Shown here one piece after another: positions 23,882 through 31,148 of a stretch of 64,000 nucleotides of DNA (position 1 is the first letter of the stretch; the number at the start of each line of letters is the position of its first letter). This DNA is from Nocardiopsis alborubida (GTDB lineage Bacteria; Actinomycetota; Actinomycetes; Streptosporangiales; Streptosporangiaceae), in NCBI RefSeq assembly GCF_012396365.1, contig NZ_JAAXPG010000012.1, positions 1-64,000 on the forward strand, given 5' to 3'. The position numbers were made by a program, and so were the translations under genes. A model generated the notes under the pieces. It was not told the origin of the DNA. It did not search any database and saw only the letters and a list, made by a program, of their open reading frames with translations.

Positions 23882-24757
23882 GTGGGGAATCCGGAGCGCT
23901 CACGGGTCACCGTGGTGGTGGCCACCCGCGACCGGCGCGAAGAACTGCTGCGCACGCTGGGGCACCTGGAACGGCTGGAGCCCCGCCCGCCCGTGGTGGT
24001 CGTGGACAACGCCTCCAGCGACGGCACCGCCGAGGCCGTGCGCGAGGGCTTCCCCGGCGTCGAACTCGTGCGCCAAGGCCGCAACACCGGCTGCGTCGCC
24101 CGCAACACCGGGGTGGCGAGAGCCCGGACGCCCTACGTCGCCTTCTGCGACGACGACTCCTGGTGGGCGCAGGGGTCGCTGGAGGCGGCGGCCGACGCCC
24201 TGGACGCCCATCCGCGCCTGGGGCTGGTCGCCGCGTCGGTGTTCGTCGGCGAGGAGGGGCGGCCCGACCCGCTCAACGGGGCGCTGGCCCGCAGCCCGCT
24301 CCCGGACGGCGACGGCCTGCCCGGCCCGCGGATCCTCGGCTTCCTGGCCTGCGCCGCCGTGGTGCGGCGCGAGGCCTTCACGGAGGCGGGCGGCTTCAGC
24401 CACCTGCTGTTCTTCGCCGGGGAGGAGGCCCTCCTGGCCCAGGACCTGGCGGCCTCGGGCTGGGAGCTGTGCCACCTGGAGCACGTGCGCGTGCACCACC
24501 ACCCGTCCTCGGCGCGCCCGCCCGGCCTGTGGCGGCGCACACTGGAGGAGCGCAACGCCCTGCTGACGGTCTGGCTGCGCCGCCGCCCGGGCCTGGCCCT
24601 GGCGCGCACGGCCCGGCTGGCGGGGCGCTCGCTGCGCGACCCCGTCTCGCGCGGCGCCCTGACCGGGGCGCTGCGGGTCCTGCCCGCCGTGCTGGCCCGG
24701 CGCCGCCCGGTGCCCGCGCACGTGGAACGCGACCTGTCCCTGCTGGAGGAGGCATGA
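23882..24757 (+). CDS. Glycosyltransferase family 2 (first of a tandem pair)
   Basis: 291 residues from a GTG preceded by GGAGAGGA. GT-A fold: VTVVVATRDRREELLRTLGH, VVVVDNASSDGTAEAV, RNTGCVARNTGVARARTPYV and the DxD site FCDDDSWWAQGSLEA. The acceptor half has GEEALLAQDLAASGWEL and HHHPSSARPPGLWRR, as in RfbN-type rhamnosyltransferase-like proteins. It is inverting and nucleotide-sugar dependent; sugar unknown. It overlaps the following paralogue by ATGA. Element C separates it from the UXS-like gene, so it may have its own promoter. Confidence 0.88.
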   Translation: MGNPERSRVTVVVATRDRREELLRTLGHLERLEPRPPVVVVDNASSDGTAEAVREGFPGVELVRQGRNTGCVARNTGVARARTPYVAFCDDDSWWAQGSLEAAADALDAHPRLGLVAASVFVGEEGRPDPLNGALARSPLPDGDGLPGPRILGFLACAAVVRREAFTEAGGFSHLLFFAGEEALLAQDLAASGWELCHLEHVRVHHHPSSARPPGLWRRTLEERNALLTVWLRRRPGLALARTARLAGRSLRDPVSRGALTGALRVLPAVLARRRPVPAHVERDLSLLEEA

Positions 24758-25653
24758 GCCGGAACGCCCGCGTCGGCGTCGTGGTCATCACCCGCGACCG
24801 CCGGGAGGAGCTGCTGCGCACCCTGGACCGGCTGGCGGACCTGCCGGGGCCGCCGCCGACCGTCGTCGTGGACAACGCCTCGGGCGACGGCACGGCCGCG
24901 GCCGTCGCCGAACGCCACGGGTGGGTGCGGCTCGTCCGGGCGGGGGCCAACCTGGGCTCGGTGGGCCGCAACGTCGGTGTGGAGGCCCTGGACACGCCCT
25001 ACGTCGCCTTCTGCGACGACGACACCTGGTGGGAGCCGGGCTCCCTGGAGCGGGCCGCCGACCTGCTGGACGCCCACCCCGGGCTGGGTTCGGTGACGGC
25101 GCGGCTGATCGTCGAGCCCGCGGGGAGCGAGGACCCCATCACCCCGGAGCTGCGCCACTCGCCGGTGCCCGGGCCGGACTGGCTGCCCGGCCCCGCCCTG
25201 CTGGGGGTGCTCGCCGGGGTCACCGTGTTCCGCGTCCGCGCCTTCTGGCAGACGGGGGGCTTCTCCCGGCGCCTGTGGATGGGCGGGGAGGAGGAGTTGC
25301 TGGCACTGGACCTGGCCGCCGCCGGGTGGTGGATGTGCTGGGACGAGGACACGGTCGCCCACCACGCCGCCTCGCCGGTGCGCGACCCCACCCGGCGGCG
25401 GCGCCTGGGCATCCGCAACACCCTGTGGACCGCGTGGCTGCGGCGCCCGGTGGACGGGGCGTGGCGGCACACGTGGTCGGTGCTGCGGTCGGTGCCGCGC
25501 GACCTGCCGAGCGCGATGGCCGTCGCCGAGGCGCTCGGGGGGCTGCCCTGGGTGCTGAGGGAGCGCGCGCCGGTCCCGCCGCGGGTGGAGCGCGGTCTGC
25601 GCACGCTGGAGGCGCCCCGCAGGGAGTCCCGGGCGCGGCGCTACGTGGGCTGA
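24754..25653 (+). CDS. Glycosyltransferase family 2 (second of a tandem pair)
   Basis: 299 residues. It shares with its upstream neighbour the order VVVITRDRREELLRTLDRLA, TVVVDNASGDGTAAAV, GRNVGVEALDTPYVAFCDDD, TWWEPGSLERAADLLDAHPG and the GGEEELLALDLAAAGWWMCW acceptor segment, so the two arose by tandem duplication and then diverged (different C-termini). Predicted inverting GT-A enzyme, cytoplasmic. The ATG overlaps the previous stop. Last gene of the glycan cluster; 384 bp of non-coding DNA follow. No export or polymerase gene (Wzx, Wzy, ABC) is in the cluster. Confidence 0.88.
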   Translation: MSRNARVGVVVITRDRREELLRTLDRLADLPGPPPTVVVDNASGDGTAAAVAERHGWVRLVRAGANLGSVGRNVGVEALDTPYVAFCDDDTWWEPGSLERAADLLDAHPGLGSVTARLIVEPAGSEDPITPELRHSPVPGPDWLPGPALLGVLAGVTVFRVRAFWQTGGFSRRLWMGGEEELLALDLAAAGWWMCWDEDTVAHHAASPVRDPTRRRRLGIRNTLWTAWLRRPVDGAWRHTWSVLRSVPRDLPSAMAVAEALGGLPWVLRERAPVPPRVERGLRTLEAPRRESRARRYVG

Positions 25654-26037
25654 GCGGCCCGGGCCGCCCCGGCCGTTCGGGCTCCTGGCACGGGGTCCGC
25701 CAGGCGGTGCCCGGGCTCGCGTCGCGTTCCGGGCGGACACCTCCCCGTGATGCCGGGTGCGGCGTCTCCCCGGGACGGCACCGCCTTCCCGCCCGGGGCC
25801 AGGCCCTGGTGGGTGTTTCGGGAACAAAAGCTGGAATTCCAGGTAAGCGACAGATGGTCATTCGGTGAATACTCGGTGTAGCAACACGGGTATGTACACG
25901 AACGCGTCACCTGTCCGTTCGATCCCTGGGGCTGCCCCTCCCAGGGCGAGGAGTCCCCCCGTGCAAGCGCAACGGAACCCTGTCCCCGTTCCCCCGCCTC
26001 CTCCGAGCACCCGGCCGACACCGCGCGGACGGCGCGC
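25654..26037. other. Intergenic region before an MFS gene, with palindrome and a proline-rich small frame
   Basis: 384 bp. The first 150 bp are GC-rich with short hairpins after the GT2 stop. A lower-GC patch at about 25815-25900 contains the perfect palindrome CTGGAATTCCAG (25831-25842) and is the probable promoter of the MFS gene. From an ATG at 25892 a 49-codon frame runs to a TGA overlapping the MFS ATG (ATGA). Its product is very Pro-rich (a VPVPPPPPSTRP run near the end). It has no clear ribosome-binding site, so I do not call it a gene. Confidence 0.5.
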
Positions 26038-27252
26038 ATGACCCACCGGCCCCTCCGCGCGTCGGGCCGGGCACCCTCCGGCACGAACGCGCGCAGGGCG
26101 TTGGCCGCCCTGTGCGTCACCGTCACCGCCAGCCAGGGAGTGCTGTTCTACGCCTTCCCCGTGCTGGCGCCCGCCATCGCCGAGGACACCGGCTGGTCCC
26201 TGCCTGCCGCCATCGCCCTGTTCTCCGGGTCCCAGGTCGTGGCCGGGCTGGGCGGGCCCCTGGTGGCCCGCTGGCTGCGCGTGCGCGGCCCCCGCCCGGT
26301 GATGACCGCGGCGGCCCTGCTGGGCGCGGTCGCCGTCGCCGGACTCGCGCTGGCCCCGAACCTGTGGTTCTTCGGCGCGGCCTGGCAGGCGGCCGGAATC
26401 GCCGTGGCCGGGCTCTCCTACCCGCCCGCCTTCGCCGCCCTGACCCGCTGGTACGGGACGGGCAGGGTACGGGCGCTCACCATCCTCACACTGGTCGGCG
26501 GGCTGGCCAGCACCGTCTTCGCCCCGCTGACCGCTGCTCTGGAGGCGCAGGTCGGCTGGCGCGGTGCCTACCTCGTCCTCTCCCTGGTCCTGGTGCTGGT
26601 GGTGGTCCCGCTGCACGCCCTGGCCCTGACCCCGCCCTGGACCCCCTGCGGCACCGACGACCGGGCCGGGGACCGCCGGACGGTGCGCGGGGTGGTCCGC
26701 AGCGGCGCGTTCTGGGCGCTGACCACGGCGCTCGCCCTGGGCAGCCTCACCGTGTACGCGGTCGTGGTCGGCATCGTCCCGCTCATGGAGGGACGCGGGT
26801 TCGGCACCGCCGAAGCCGCCTGGACGCTCGGCGTCATGGGCGTGGGCCAGGTGCTGGGCCGCCTCGTCTACGCCCCGCTGGCGCGGTACAGCGGGGCGGT
26901 GTACCGGATCGCGACCGTACTCCTGGCCTGCGCCGGGGCGACCGTCCTGATCGCCCTGGTCAGCGGGCCGCTGGTCCTGGTCATGGCCGCCGCGGCGCTG
27001 GTGGGCGCCGCGCGGGGCGTGCTCACCCTGCTCCAGGCCACGGCCGTGGCGGACCGATGGGGGGAGGAGCACTACACCACGCTCAACGGCATCATGCACA
27101 CCCCGCTCATGCTCACCATGGCCCTGGCCCCGGGGGCGTGCGCGCTGCTGGCCGGACCCCTGGGCGGCTATCCGGAGGTGTTCCTGCTGCTGGCGTTCCT
27201 GTCGGTGCTCGGCGCCCTGGTCGCGCTGGCCAGCGGTCCGTCCCGCCGCTAG
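26038..27252 (+). CDS. MFS transporter (monocarboxylate/oxalate-formate antiporter-like)
   Basis: 404 residues, about 12 hydrophobic segments. Helix 1 is VTASQGVLFYAFPVLAPAIA. SLPAAIALFSGSQVVAGLGG and PAFAALTRWYGTGRVRALTI match the OFA/monocarboxylate-porter-like branch, where the WYG after helix 4 is typical. The C-terminal half has HYTTLNGIMHTPLMLTMALA. Substrate unknown; organic acids are common for relatives. No Shine-Dalgarno sequence is obvious before the ATG, and an upstream small frame ends in ATGA overlap, so coupling is possible. The stop codon overlaps the stop of the convergent DinB-like gene in a shared CTAG. Confidence 0.85.
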   Translation: MTHRPLRASGRAPSGTNARRALAALCVTVTASQGVLFYAFPVLAPAIAEDTGWSLPAAIALFSGSQVVAGLGGPLVARWLRVRGPRPVMTAAALLGAVAVAGLALAPNLWFFGAAWQAAGIAVAGLSYPPAFAALTRWYGTGRVRALTILTLVGGLASTVFAPLTAALEAQVGWRGAYLVLSLVLVLVVVPLHALALTPPWTPCGTDDRAGDRRTVRGVVRSGAFWALTTALALGSLTVYAVVVGIVPLMEGRGFGTAEAAWTLGVMGVGQVLGRLVYAPLARYSGAVYRIATVLLACAGATVLIALVSGPLVLVMAAAALVGAARGVLTLLQATAVADRWGEEHYTTLNGIMHTPLMLTMALAPGACALLAGPLGGYPEVFLLLAFLSVLGALVALASGPSRR

Positions 27253-27830
27253 GGGGTCGGGCGGGGCCCGGCGCCCCGCTCACCCCTCGCGGGCGCCTCC
27301 CGGGCGTCGGACGCGGACGCGGCGCGCAGCAGCCGAAGCTGACCGAGCTCGGCCACGTTCTTCATCAGCTCGCCGTTGACCCAGGCGACCGTGTGCTCGA
27401 CGGCCAGTCCCGAGTCCGGCGGCCAGGGGAACGCGGCGGGGGCGTCCAGGTCCGGGCCGGCGAGTCCCTCCAGCGCCGCCAGCCACCGGGTCCGCAGCTC
27501 GCGCAGCCAGTCGGCCGCCTCCTCCGGGCCCGGCCAGACGACCTCCTCGCGCTCGCGCGGAACGCGCCCCCGCAGGTGGTCGAGGGCCGTCGACCACCAC
27601 CAGCCGATGTGCCAGGTGACCCAGGCCGCGGTCGGGACGGGCACGGGGTCGGGTTCGGTGTCCGCCCAGTCCGGCACCCACCGGCCGTCCCCGTCCCGGC
27701 GCACCGTCCAGCACAGGGGACCGGGCTCCCAGAGCAGGTCGCCGGGCTCCAGGCGCTCCAGGTGGTACTCGAACAGGGACCAGGTGAAGTCGAACTGCCA
27801 GCGCAGCAACGTGGAACGAGGGTCGGGCAT
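27249..27830 (-). CDS. DinB-superfamily protein
   Basis: 193 residues starting MPDPRSTLLRWQFDFTWSLF. The four-helix DinB-like fold is indicated by QFDFTWSLFEYHLERLEPGD, a first metal-ligand His region TAAWVTWHIGWWWSTALDHL, and the C-terminal HTVAWVNGELMKNVAELGQL. Members bind a divalent metal through three histidines and include thiol-dependent S-transferases (mycothiol- and bacillithiol-linked) as well as many proteins of unknown role. Longer upstream in-frame reading is GC-rich and non-conserved in style, so the ATG at 27830 is preferred. Tail-to-tail with the MFS gene. Confidence 0.82.
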   Translation of the reverse strand: MPDPRSTLLRWQFDFTWSLFEYHLERLEPGDLLWEPGPLCWTVRRDGDGRWVPDWADTEPDPVPVPTAAWVTWHIGWWWSTALDHLRGRVPREREEVVWPGPEEAADWLRELRTRWLAALEGLAGPDLDAPAAFPWPPDSGLAVEHTVAWVNGELMKNVAELGQLRLLRAASASDAREAPARGERGAGPRPTP

Positions 27831-27975
27831 GGGGCCAGCCTGGCACAGCACCCCGTCCGCGCCGAAGCGGTTTTCCCGCGCGGGCACGGGCGGGGCCGGA
27901 CCACGCGGCCCGCCGGGCTCCCGCGGTCGGGTCCTCCCATGAGGGCGGGGGAAAACCGGGTGAGAACGCGTCGCG

Positions 27976-27992
27976 GTTGACGTAGCGTCAAC
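27976..27992. promoter_or_regulatory. MerR-like operator with no MerR gene nearby
   Basis: GTTGACGTAGCGTCAAC is a perfect 7-bp inverted repeat around TAG. The TTGAC half can double as a -35 box, as in promoters controlled by MerR-family proteins. It lies 28 bp before the 32-codon frame at 28020 and 123 bp before the gene at 28115. Confidence 0.55.
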
Positions 27993-28019
27993 GCCTGACG
28001 CCGGTTCCGGGGCCCTGAC

Positions 28020-28118
28020 GTGAGGTCCACGGGAGCCCGCCCCGGGACGGCCGGCTACCAGCACGAGGCCATGGCGTTCTACGCGCGCCAGCGGCTCGAC
28101 CAGGAGGAGGACGCGTGA
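28020..28118 (+). CDS. Possible 32-residue small protein, coupled to the next gene
   Basis: A GTG-started frame of 32 codons ending YQHEAMAFYARQRLDQEEDA. Its TGA overlaps the GTG of the following gene in GTGA, the same coupling used by genuine operons in this window. The C-terminal half is acidic and helical. It lies directly behind the MerR-like operator. There is no recognisable Shine-Dalgarno sequence, so translation might be leaderless or absent. No family recognised. It could instead be the tail of a decayed gene. Confidence 0.35.
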   Translation: MRSTGARPGTAGYQHEAMAFYARQRLDQEEDA

Positions 28119-28477
28119 TCCCCGCGCACTGGCCCGCCCACCGCCGCGACGAGGACGGCGAGGTGCTCGGCTACCTCGAACCCGTGGGGGAGGGGCGGTA
28201 CCGTCCGGTCACCCCCTTCGGCCGTCCGCTCGACGGCCCCGGTGACGAGGACTCCGCCCGCGCCGTCCTGGACGCCCGGGGGCTGGCCTACCTGGCCGAC
28301 CCCTGGCTGCTGAGCGTCCCCGGGCGCGAGGAGCCGATCAGGGTGCGGATCGTGGAGGTCAGCCCCGAGCGGATGCGGGTGGCCAACATCGACCACGGCT
28401 ACGAGGAGGCCGACCTGGGCCGCGTCTTCGTCCTGGACGTGCCCGAGACCGAACGGCTCCGCCCGGCCGGGGGCTGA
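28115..28477 (+). CDS. Conserved-looking hypothetical protein
   Basis: 120 residues, GTG start with AGGAGGAGG at ideal spacing. Not recognised. The sequence is soluble and acidic: HWPAHRRDEDGEVLGYLEPV near the start, a repeated GRPLDGPGDEDSAR loop, and a strand-rich C-terminal half (IRVRIVEVSPERMRVANIDH, then GYEEADLGRVFVLDVPE). This looks like a small all-beta or alpha/beta domain without metal-binding cysteines. It is preceded by a small coupled frame and a MerR-like operator, and followed by a perfect hairpin, so these form one short transcription unit. Convergent with the acyl-CoA dehydrogenase gene. Confidence 0.75.
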   Translation: MIPAHWPAHRRDEDGEVLGYLEPVGEGRYRPVTPFGRPLDGPGDEDSARAVLDARGLAYLADPWLLSVPGREEPIRVRIVEVSPERMRVANIDHGYEEADLGRVFVLDVPETERLRPAGG

Positions 28478-28481
28478 GCAC

Positions 28482-28510
28482 GAGGCCGGGGACGACGCGT
28501 CCCCGGCCTC
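28482..28510. terminator. Bidirectional hairpin between convergent genes
   Basis: Perfect 11-bp stem (GAGGCCGGGGA at 28482-28492 with its complement at 28500-28510), 7-nt loop. Located between the stop of the hypothetical gene (28477) and the stop of the acyl-CoA dehydrogenase gene (28528). Confidence 0.7.
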
Positions 28511-28527
28511 GCCGCCTCCCCCCGCCC

Positions 28528-30324
28528 TCAGAGGACGTCGGGCGAGACGTCCAGCACCGTGCGGTCGCGGGAGGCCACCAGGTCGAACTGCGGTCCGGTG
28601 CGCGGCAGCTCGTGCCGGAAGAAGTACGCCGCCGCGGCGCGCTTGCCCTCGTAGAAGCCGCCCTCGCGCCCGTGCGCGGCCACCAGCTGCTCCAGCCACA
28701 TCCAGGCGACCACCACGTGCCCCACCGCCTCCAGGTAGGGGGTGGCGTTGGCCAGGGCCACCGCCGGGTCGCCCTCGCCCCAGGCCTCGGCGGCCGTGCC
28801 CACGGTCCGGTCCAGGGCGTCCGACAGCAGCTGCGCGTACTCGGCCTCGCGGCCGCCCAGCTCCCGGGCCCGATCCGCCGTCGCGCGCGCCGTCTCCACC
28901 AGCAGCGACAACCGGGAGCCGCCGTCGAGCACGGCCTTGCGCCCCAGCAGGTCCAGGGCCTGGATGCCGTGGGTCCCCTCGTGGATCGGGTTGAGCCGGT
29001 TGTCCCGGTAGTGCTGCTCCACGTCGTACTCGCGCGTGTACCCGTACCCGCCGTGCACCTGGATGGCCAGGCTGTTGGCCTCCACGCACCACTGGGAGGG
29101 CCAGCTCTTGGCGATCGGCGTGAGCACGTCCAGCAGCAGGTGGGCCCGTGCGCGCGCCTCCTCGTCCCCGGCGCTGGCGGTCTCGTCCACCAGCCGGGCG
29201 CAGTACAGCACCAGGGCGAGCGCGCCCTCGACGTAGCTCTTCTGGGCGAGCAGCATCCGGCGCACGTCGGTGTGGCCGATGATGGGGACCTGCGGCCGCT
29301 CGGGGTCCTTGTCGCCCAGCGGGCGGCCCTGGAGGCGTTCGCGGGCGTAGGCCAGCGACTTGAGGTAGCCGGTGTAGCCGACGGCGGCGGCGCCCGCGCC
29401 CACCCCGATCCGGGCCCCGTTCATCATGTGGAACATGTACTTCAACCCCTGGTGCGGCTCGCCGACCAGGTAGCCGACCGCGCCCGGCCGCCCGCCGGGG
29501 GTGTGGCGGCCCTCGCCGAAGTTGAGCAGCGCGTTGACGGTGCCCCGGTAGCCCATCTTGTGGTTGAGCCCGGCGGGCACGACGTCGTTGCGCTCGCCGA
29601 CCGACCCGTCGGCCTCCATCAGGTACTTGGGCACGACGAACAGGGAGATGCCCCGGACCCCGGGCGGGCCGCCGGGGATCTTGGCCAGCACCAGGTGCAC
29701 GATGTTCTCGGTCAGCTCGTGGTCGCCCGCCGAGATCCACATCTTGTTGCCGAACAGCCGGTAGCCGCCCTCCCCGTCCTCCTCGGCCCGGGTGGTGATG
29801 TCGGCCAGCGAGCTGCCCGCCTGCGGCTCGGACAGGCACATGGTCCCGGTGAAGCGCCCCTCCACCATGGGGCGCACCCAGGTGTCGACCTGCTCGGGGC
29901 TGCCGTGCGCCAGGAGAAGGCGCGCGTTGCCGGAGGTGAGGAAGGGGTAGGCGGAGGTGCCCAGGTTGGCGGCCTGGAAGTAGGCGCCGCACGCGCTGGA
30001 GACCACGTGCGGGATCTGGGCGCCGCCCACGGAGGCGGGCATCCCGGCGGCGCTCAGCCCGGTCTCGGCGTAGACCTCCAGGGCCTTTCCCACCTCGGGG
30101 ATGACGTGGACGCGCTCGCCGTCGAAGCGGGGCTCGTTGGCGTCGTTGGCCTTGTTGTGCGGCGCGAAGTGGTCGGTGGCCACCCGTTCGGCCAGTTCCA
30201 GCGCGGCGTCGAGGGTCTCGCGGGAGTGGTCGGCGTAGTGGGGGCGGCTGGTGAGCGCCTCGGTGTCGAGCCACTCGTAGAGCAGGAAGTGCAGGTCGCG
30301 AGTGGACAGCAGGGTGGACGCCAC
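28528..30324 (-). CDS. Acyl-CoA dehydrogenase
   Basis: 598 residues, the long type with N- and C-terminal extensions seen in FadE5-like enzymes. TGTMCLSEPQAGSSLADITT and GNKMWISAGDHELTENIVHL form the FAD- and substrate-binding middle domain. IQVHGGYGYTREYDVEQHYR followed by DNRLNPIHEGTHGIQALDLL is the C-terminal domain, with the catalytic Glu probably in HEGTHGIQ. The enzyme introduces a trans-2 double bond in acyl-CoA, passing electrons to ETF. The GTG at 30324 follows AAGGAGG at 6 nt, giving VASTLLSTRDLHFLLYEWLD. A TetR-type palindrome lies 24 bp upstream. No adjacent beta-oxidation partner is seen. Confidence 0.92.
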   Translation of the reverse strand: MASTLLSTRDLHFLLYEWLDTEALTSRPHYADHSRETLDAALELAERVATDHFAPHNKANDANEPRFDGERVHVIPEVGKALEVYAETGLSAAGMPASVGGAQIPHVVSSACGAYFQAANLGTSAYPFLTSGNARLLLAHGSPEQVDTWVRPMVEGRFTGTMCLSEPQAGSSLADITTRAEEDGEGGYRLFGNKMWISAGDHELTENIVHLVLAKIPGGPPGVRGISLFVVPKYLMEADGSVGERNDVVPAGLNHKMGYRGTVNALLNFGEGRHTPGGRPGAVGYLVGEPHQGLKYMFHMMNGARIGVGAGAAAVGYTGYLKSLAYARERLQGRPLGDKDPERPQVPIIGHTDVRRMLLAQKSYVEGALALVLYCARLVDETASAGDEEARARAHLLLDVLTPIAKSWPSQWCVEANSLAIQVHGGYGYTREYDVEQHYRDNRLNPIHEGTHGIQALDLLGRKAVLDGGSRLSLLVETARATADRARELGGREAEYAQLLSDALDRTVGTAAEAWGEGDPAVALANATPYLEAVGHVVVAWMWLEQLVAAHGREGGFYEGKRAAAAYFFRHELPRTGPQFDLVASRDRTVLDVSPDVL

Positions 30325-30347
30325 GGGTCGCCTCCTTGGGATCGTGG

Positions 30348-30361
30348 ACCGACTGGTCGGT
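30348..30361. promoter_or_regulatory. TetR-type operator at the acyl-CoA dehydrogenase promoter
   Basis: ACCGACTGGTCGGT is a palindrome with 6-bp arms, 24 bp upstream of the GTG. On the minus strand the core reads TACCGACCAGTCGGT, identical over 15 bp to the site at 31101-31115. Such sites are typical of TetR-family regulators of fatty-acid genes. Confidence 0.7.
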
Positions 30362-30459
30362 ATGCTACCCGCTTCGCGGGGATCGGGGGCGACCGGGGCC
30401 ACCCGGCCGTCCGAGCCCTAAGCTTGCTGCCACCGACCCGAGAAGGAGCGCTGACCCGC

Positions 30460-30945
30460 ATGTCCGCTGTGTCCGACCCCTCCCGCACCGTCCTGCTGCT
30501 CAACGGCCCCAACCTCAACCTGCTGGGCACCCGTGACCCCGGGCAGTACGGCACCACCACCCTGGCGGAGGTCGAGCGGCGCGTGGTCTCCCTCGGCGAG
30601 GAGCTGGGCGTGCACGTGGTGTGCGCGCAGAGCAACAGCGAGGGCGTGATGGTGGACCGGGTCCACGCCGCGCGCGGCTGGGCCGGGGTGGTGCTCAACC
30701 CCGGCGCCTACGCGCACTACGGCATCGCGCTGCGCGACGCGATCGACGCGGTCGAGGCGCCCGTGGTGGAGGTGCACATCTCCAACATCTACGCCCGCGA
30801 GGAGTTCCGGCACACGTCGGTGACCGCGCCGGTGGCCGCGGGCTACGTCGCCGGGTGCGGGGTCTTCGGTTACGAGCTGGCCCTGCGCGCGGTGCTGCGG
30901 CGCGACGCCGAGCGCCGGGAGGCGGGCGGCGCCCAGGCGGGCTGA
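30460..30945 (+). CDS. aroQ: Type II 3-dehydroquinate dehydratase
   Basis: 161 residues. LLLNGPNLNLLGTRDPGQYG contains the catalytic lid with the Arg and Tyr of type II enzymes, then CAQSNSEGVMVDRVH, LNPGAYAHYGIALRDAI and VEVHISNIYAREEFRHTSVT with the catalytic His and substrate-binding Ser. It removes water from 3-dehydroquinate to form 3-dehydroshikimate, step three of the shikimate pathway. It forms dodecamers in the cytoplasm. AGAAGGAG precedes the ATG at 30460. Other aro genes are absent here, so it is a stand-alone copy, either biosynthetic or for quinate use. A perfect palindromic hairpin follows the stop. Confidence 0.95.
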   Translation: MSAVSDPSRTVLLLNGPNLNLLGTRDPGQYGTTTLAEVERRVVSLGEELGVHVVCAQSNSEGVMVDRVHAARGWAGVVLNPGAYAHYGIALRDAIDAVEAPVVEVHISNIYAREEFRHTSVTAPVAAGYVAGCGVFGYELALRAVLRRDAERREAGGAQAG

Positions 30946-30986
30946 GGCGGGCGGCCGCACCGGTTCCCGGAACCTCGCCGTGAGGC

Positions 30987-31012
30987 GGCCCGCGGGGGCG
31001 CCCCCGCGGGCC
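30987..31012 (+). terminator. Palindromic hairpin after aroQ
   Basis: A 26-bp perfect palindrome (13-nt half GGCCCGCGGGGGC), 41 bp after the aroQ stop. A second 24-bp perfect palindrome lies at 31067-31090. No T-run follows either one in the plus direction. Confidence 0.5.
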
Positions 31013-31101
31013 GGAACCGGTCGGGGCCGGGGGCCCGTGGGGCGGTGCGCGGCGGACGCGCCCGCGGGCGGGGAGCGGCCGCTCCCCGCCGAAAAAGCAG
31101 T

Positions 31102-31115
31102 ACCGACCAGTCGGT
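31102..31115. promoter_or_regulatory. Orphan TetR-type operator between convergent genes
   Basis: ACCGACCAGTCGGT, with its preceding T, is identical over 15 bp to the site at the acyl-CoA dehydrogenase promoter. It lies between the stops of aroQ and the convergent phosphatase gene, where no start codon is near. It may mark a lost gene or a decoy site. Confidence 0.6.
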
Positions 31116-31148
31116 TTGTATCGTGCGCGCGTCGGGCGGCACGTGCGT

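Noticed and set aside
13469..25653. Aminoglycoside-type biosynthetic gene cluster
   Set aside because: Carbamoyltransferase, HldE and GT genes recall sugar antibiotics, but there is no aminotransferase, cyclitol synthase, resistance methylase or exporter, so a cell-surface or secreted glycan is more likely.
28612..30459. Long upstream extension of the aroQ frame across the acyl-CoA dehydrogenase gene
   Set aside because: Antisense shadow without recognisable domains; aroQ begins at 30460 with a good ribosome-binding site and standard N-terminus.
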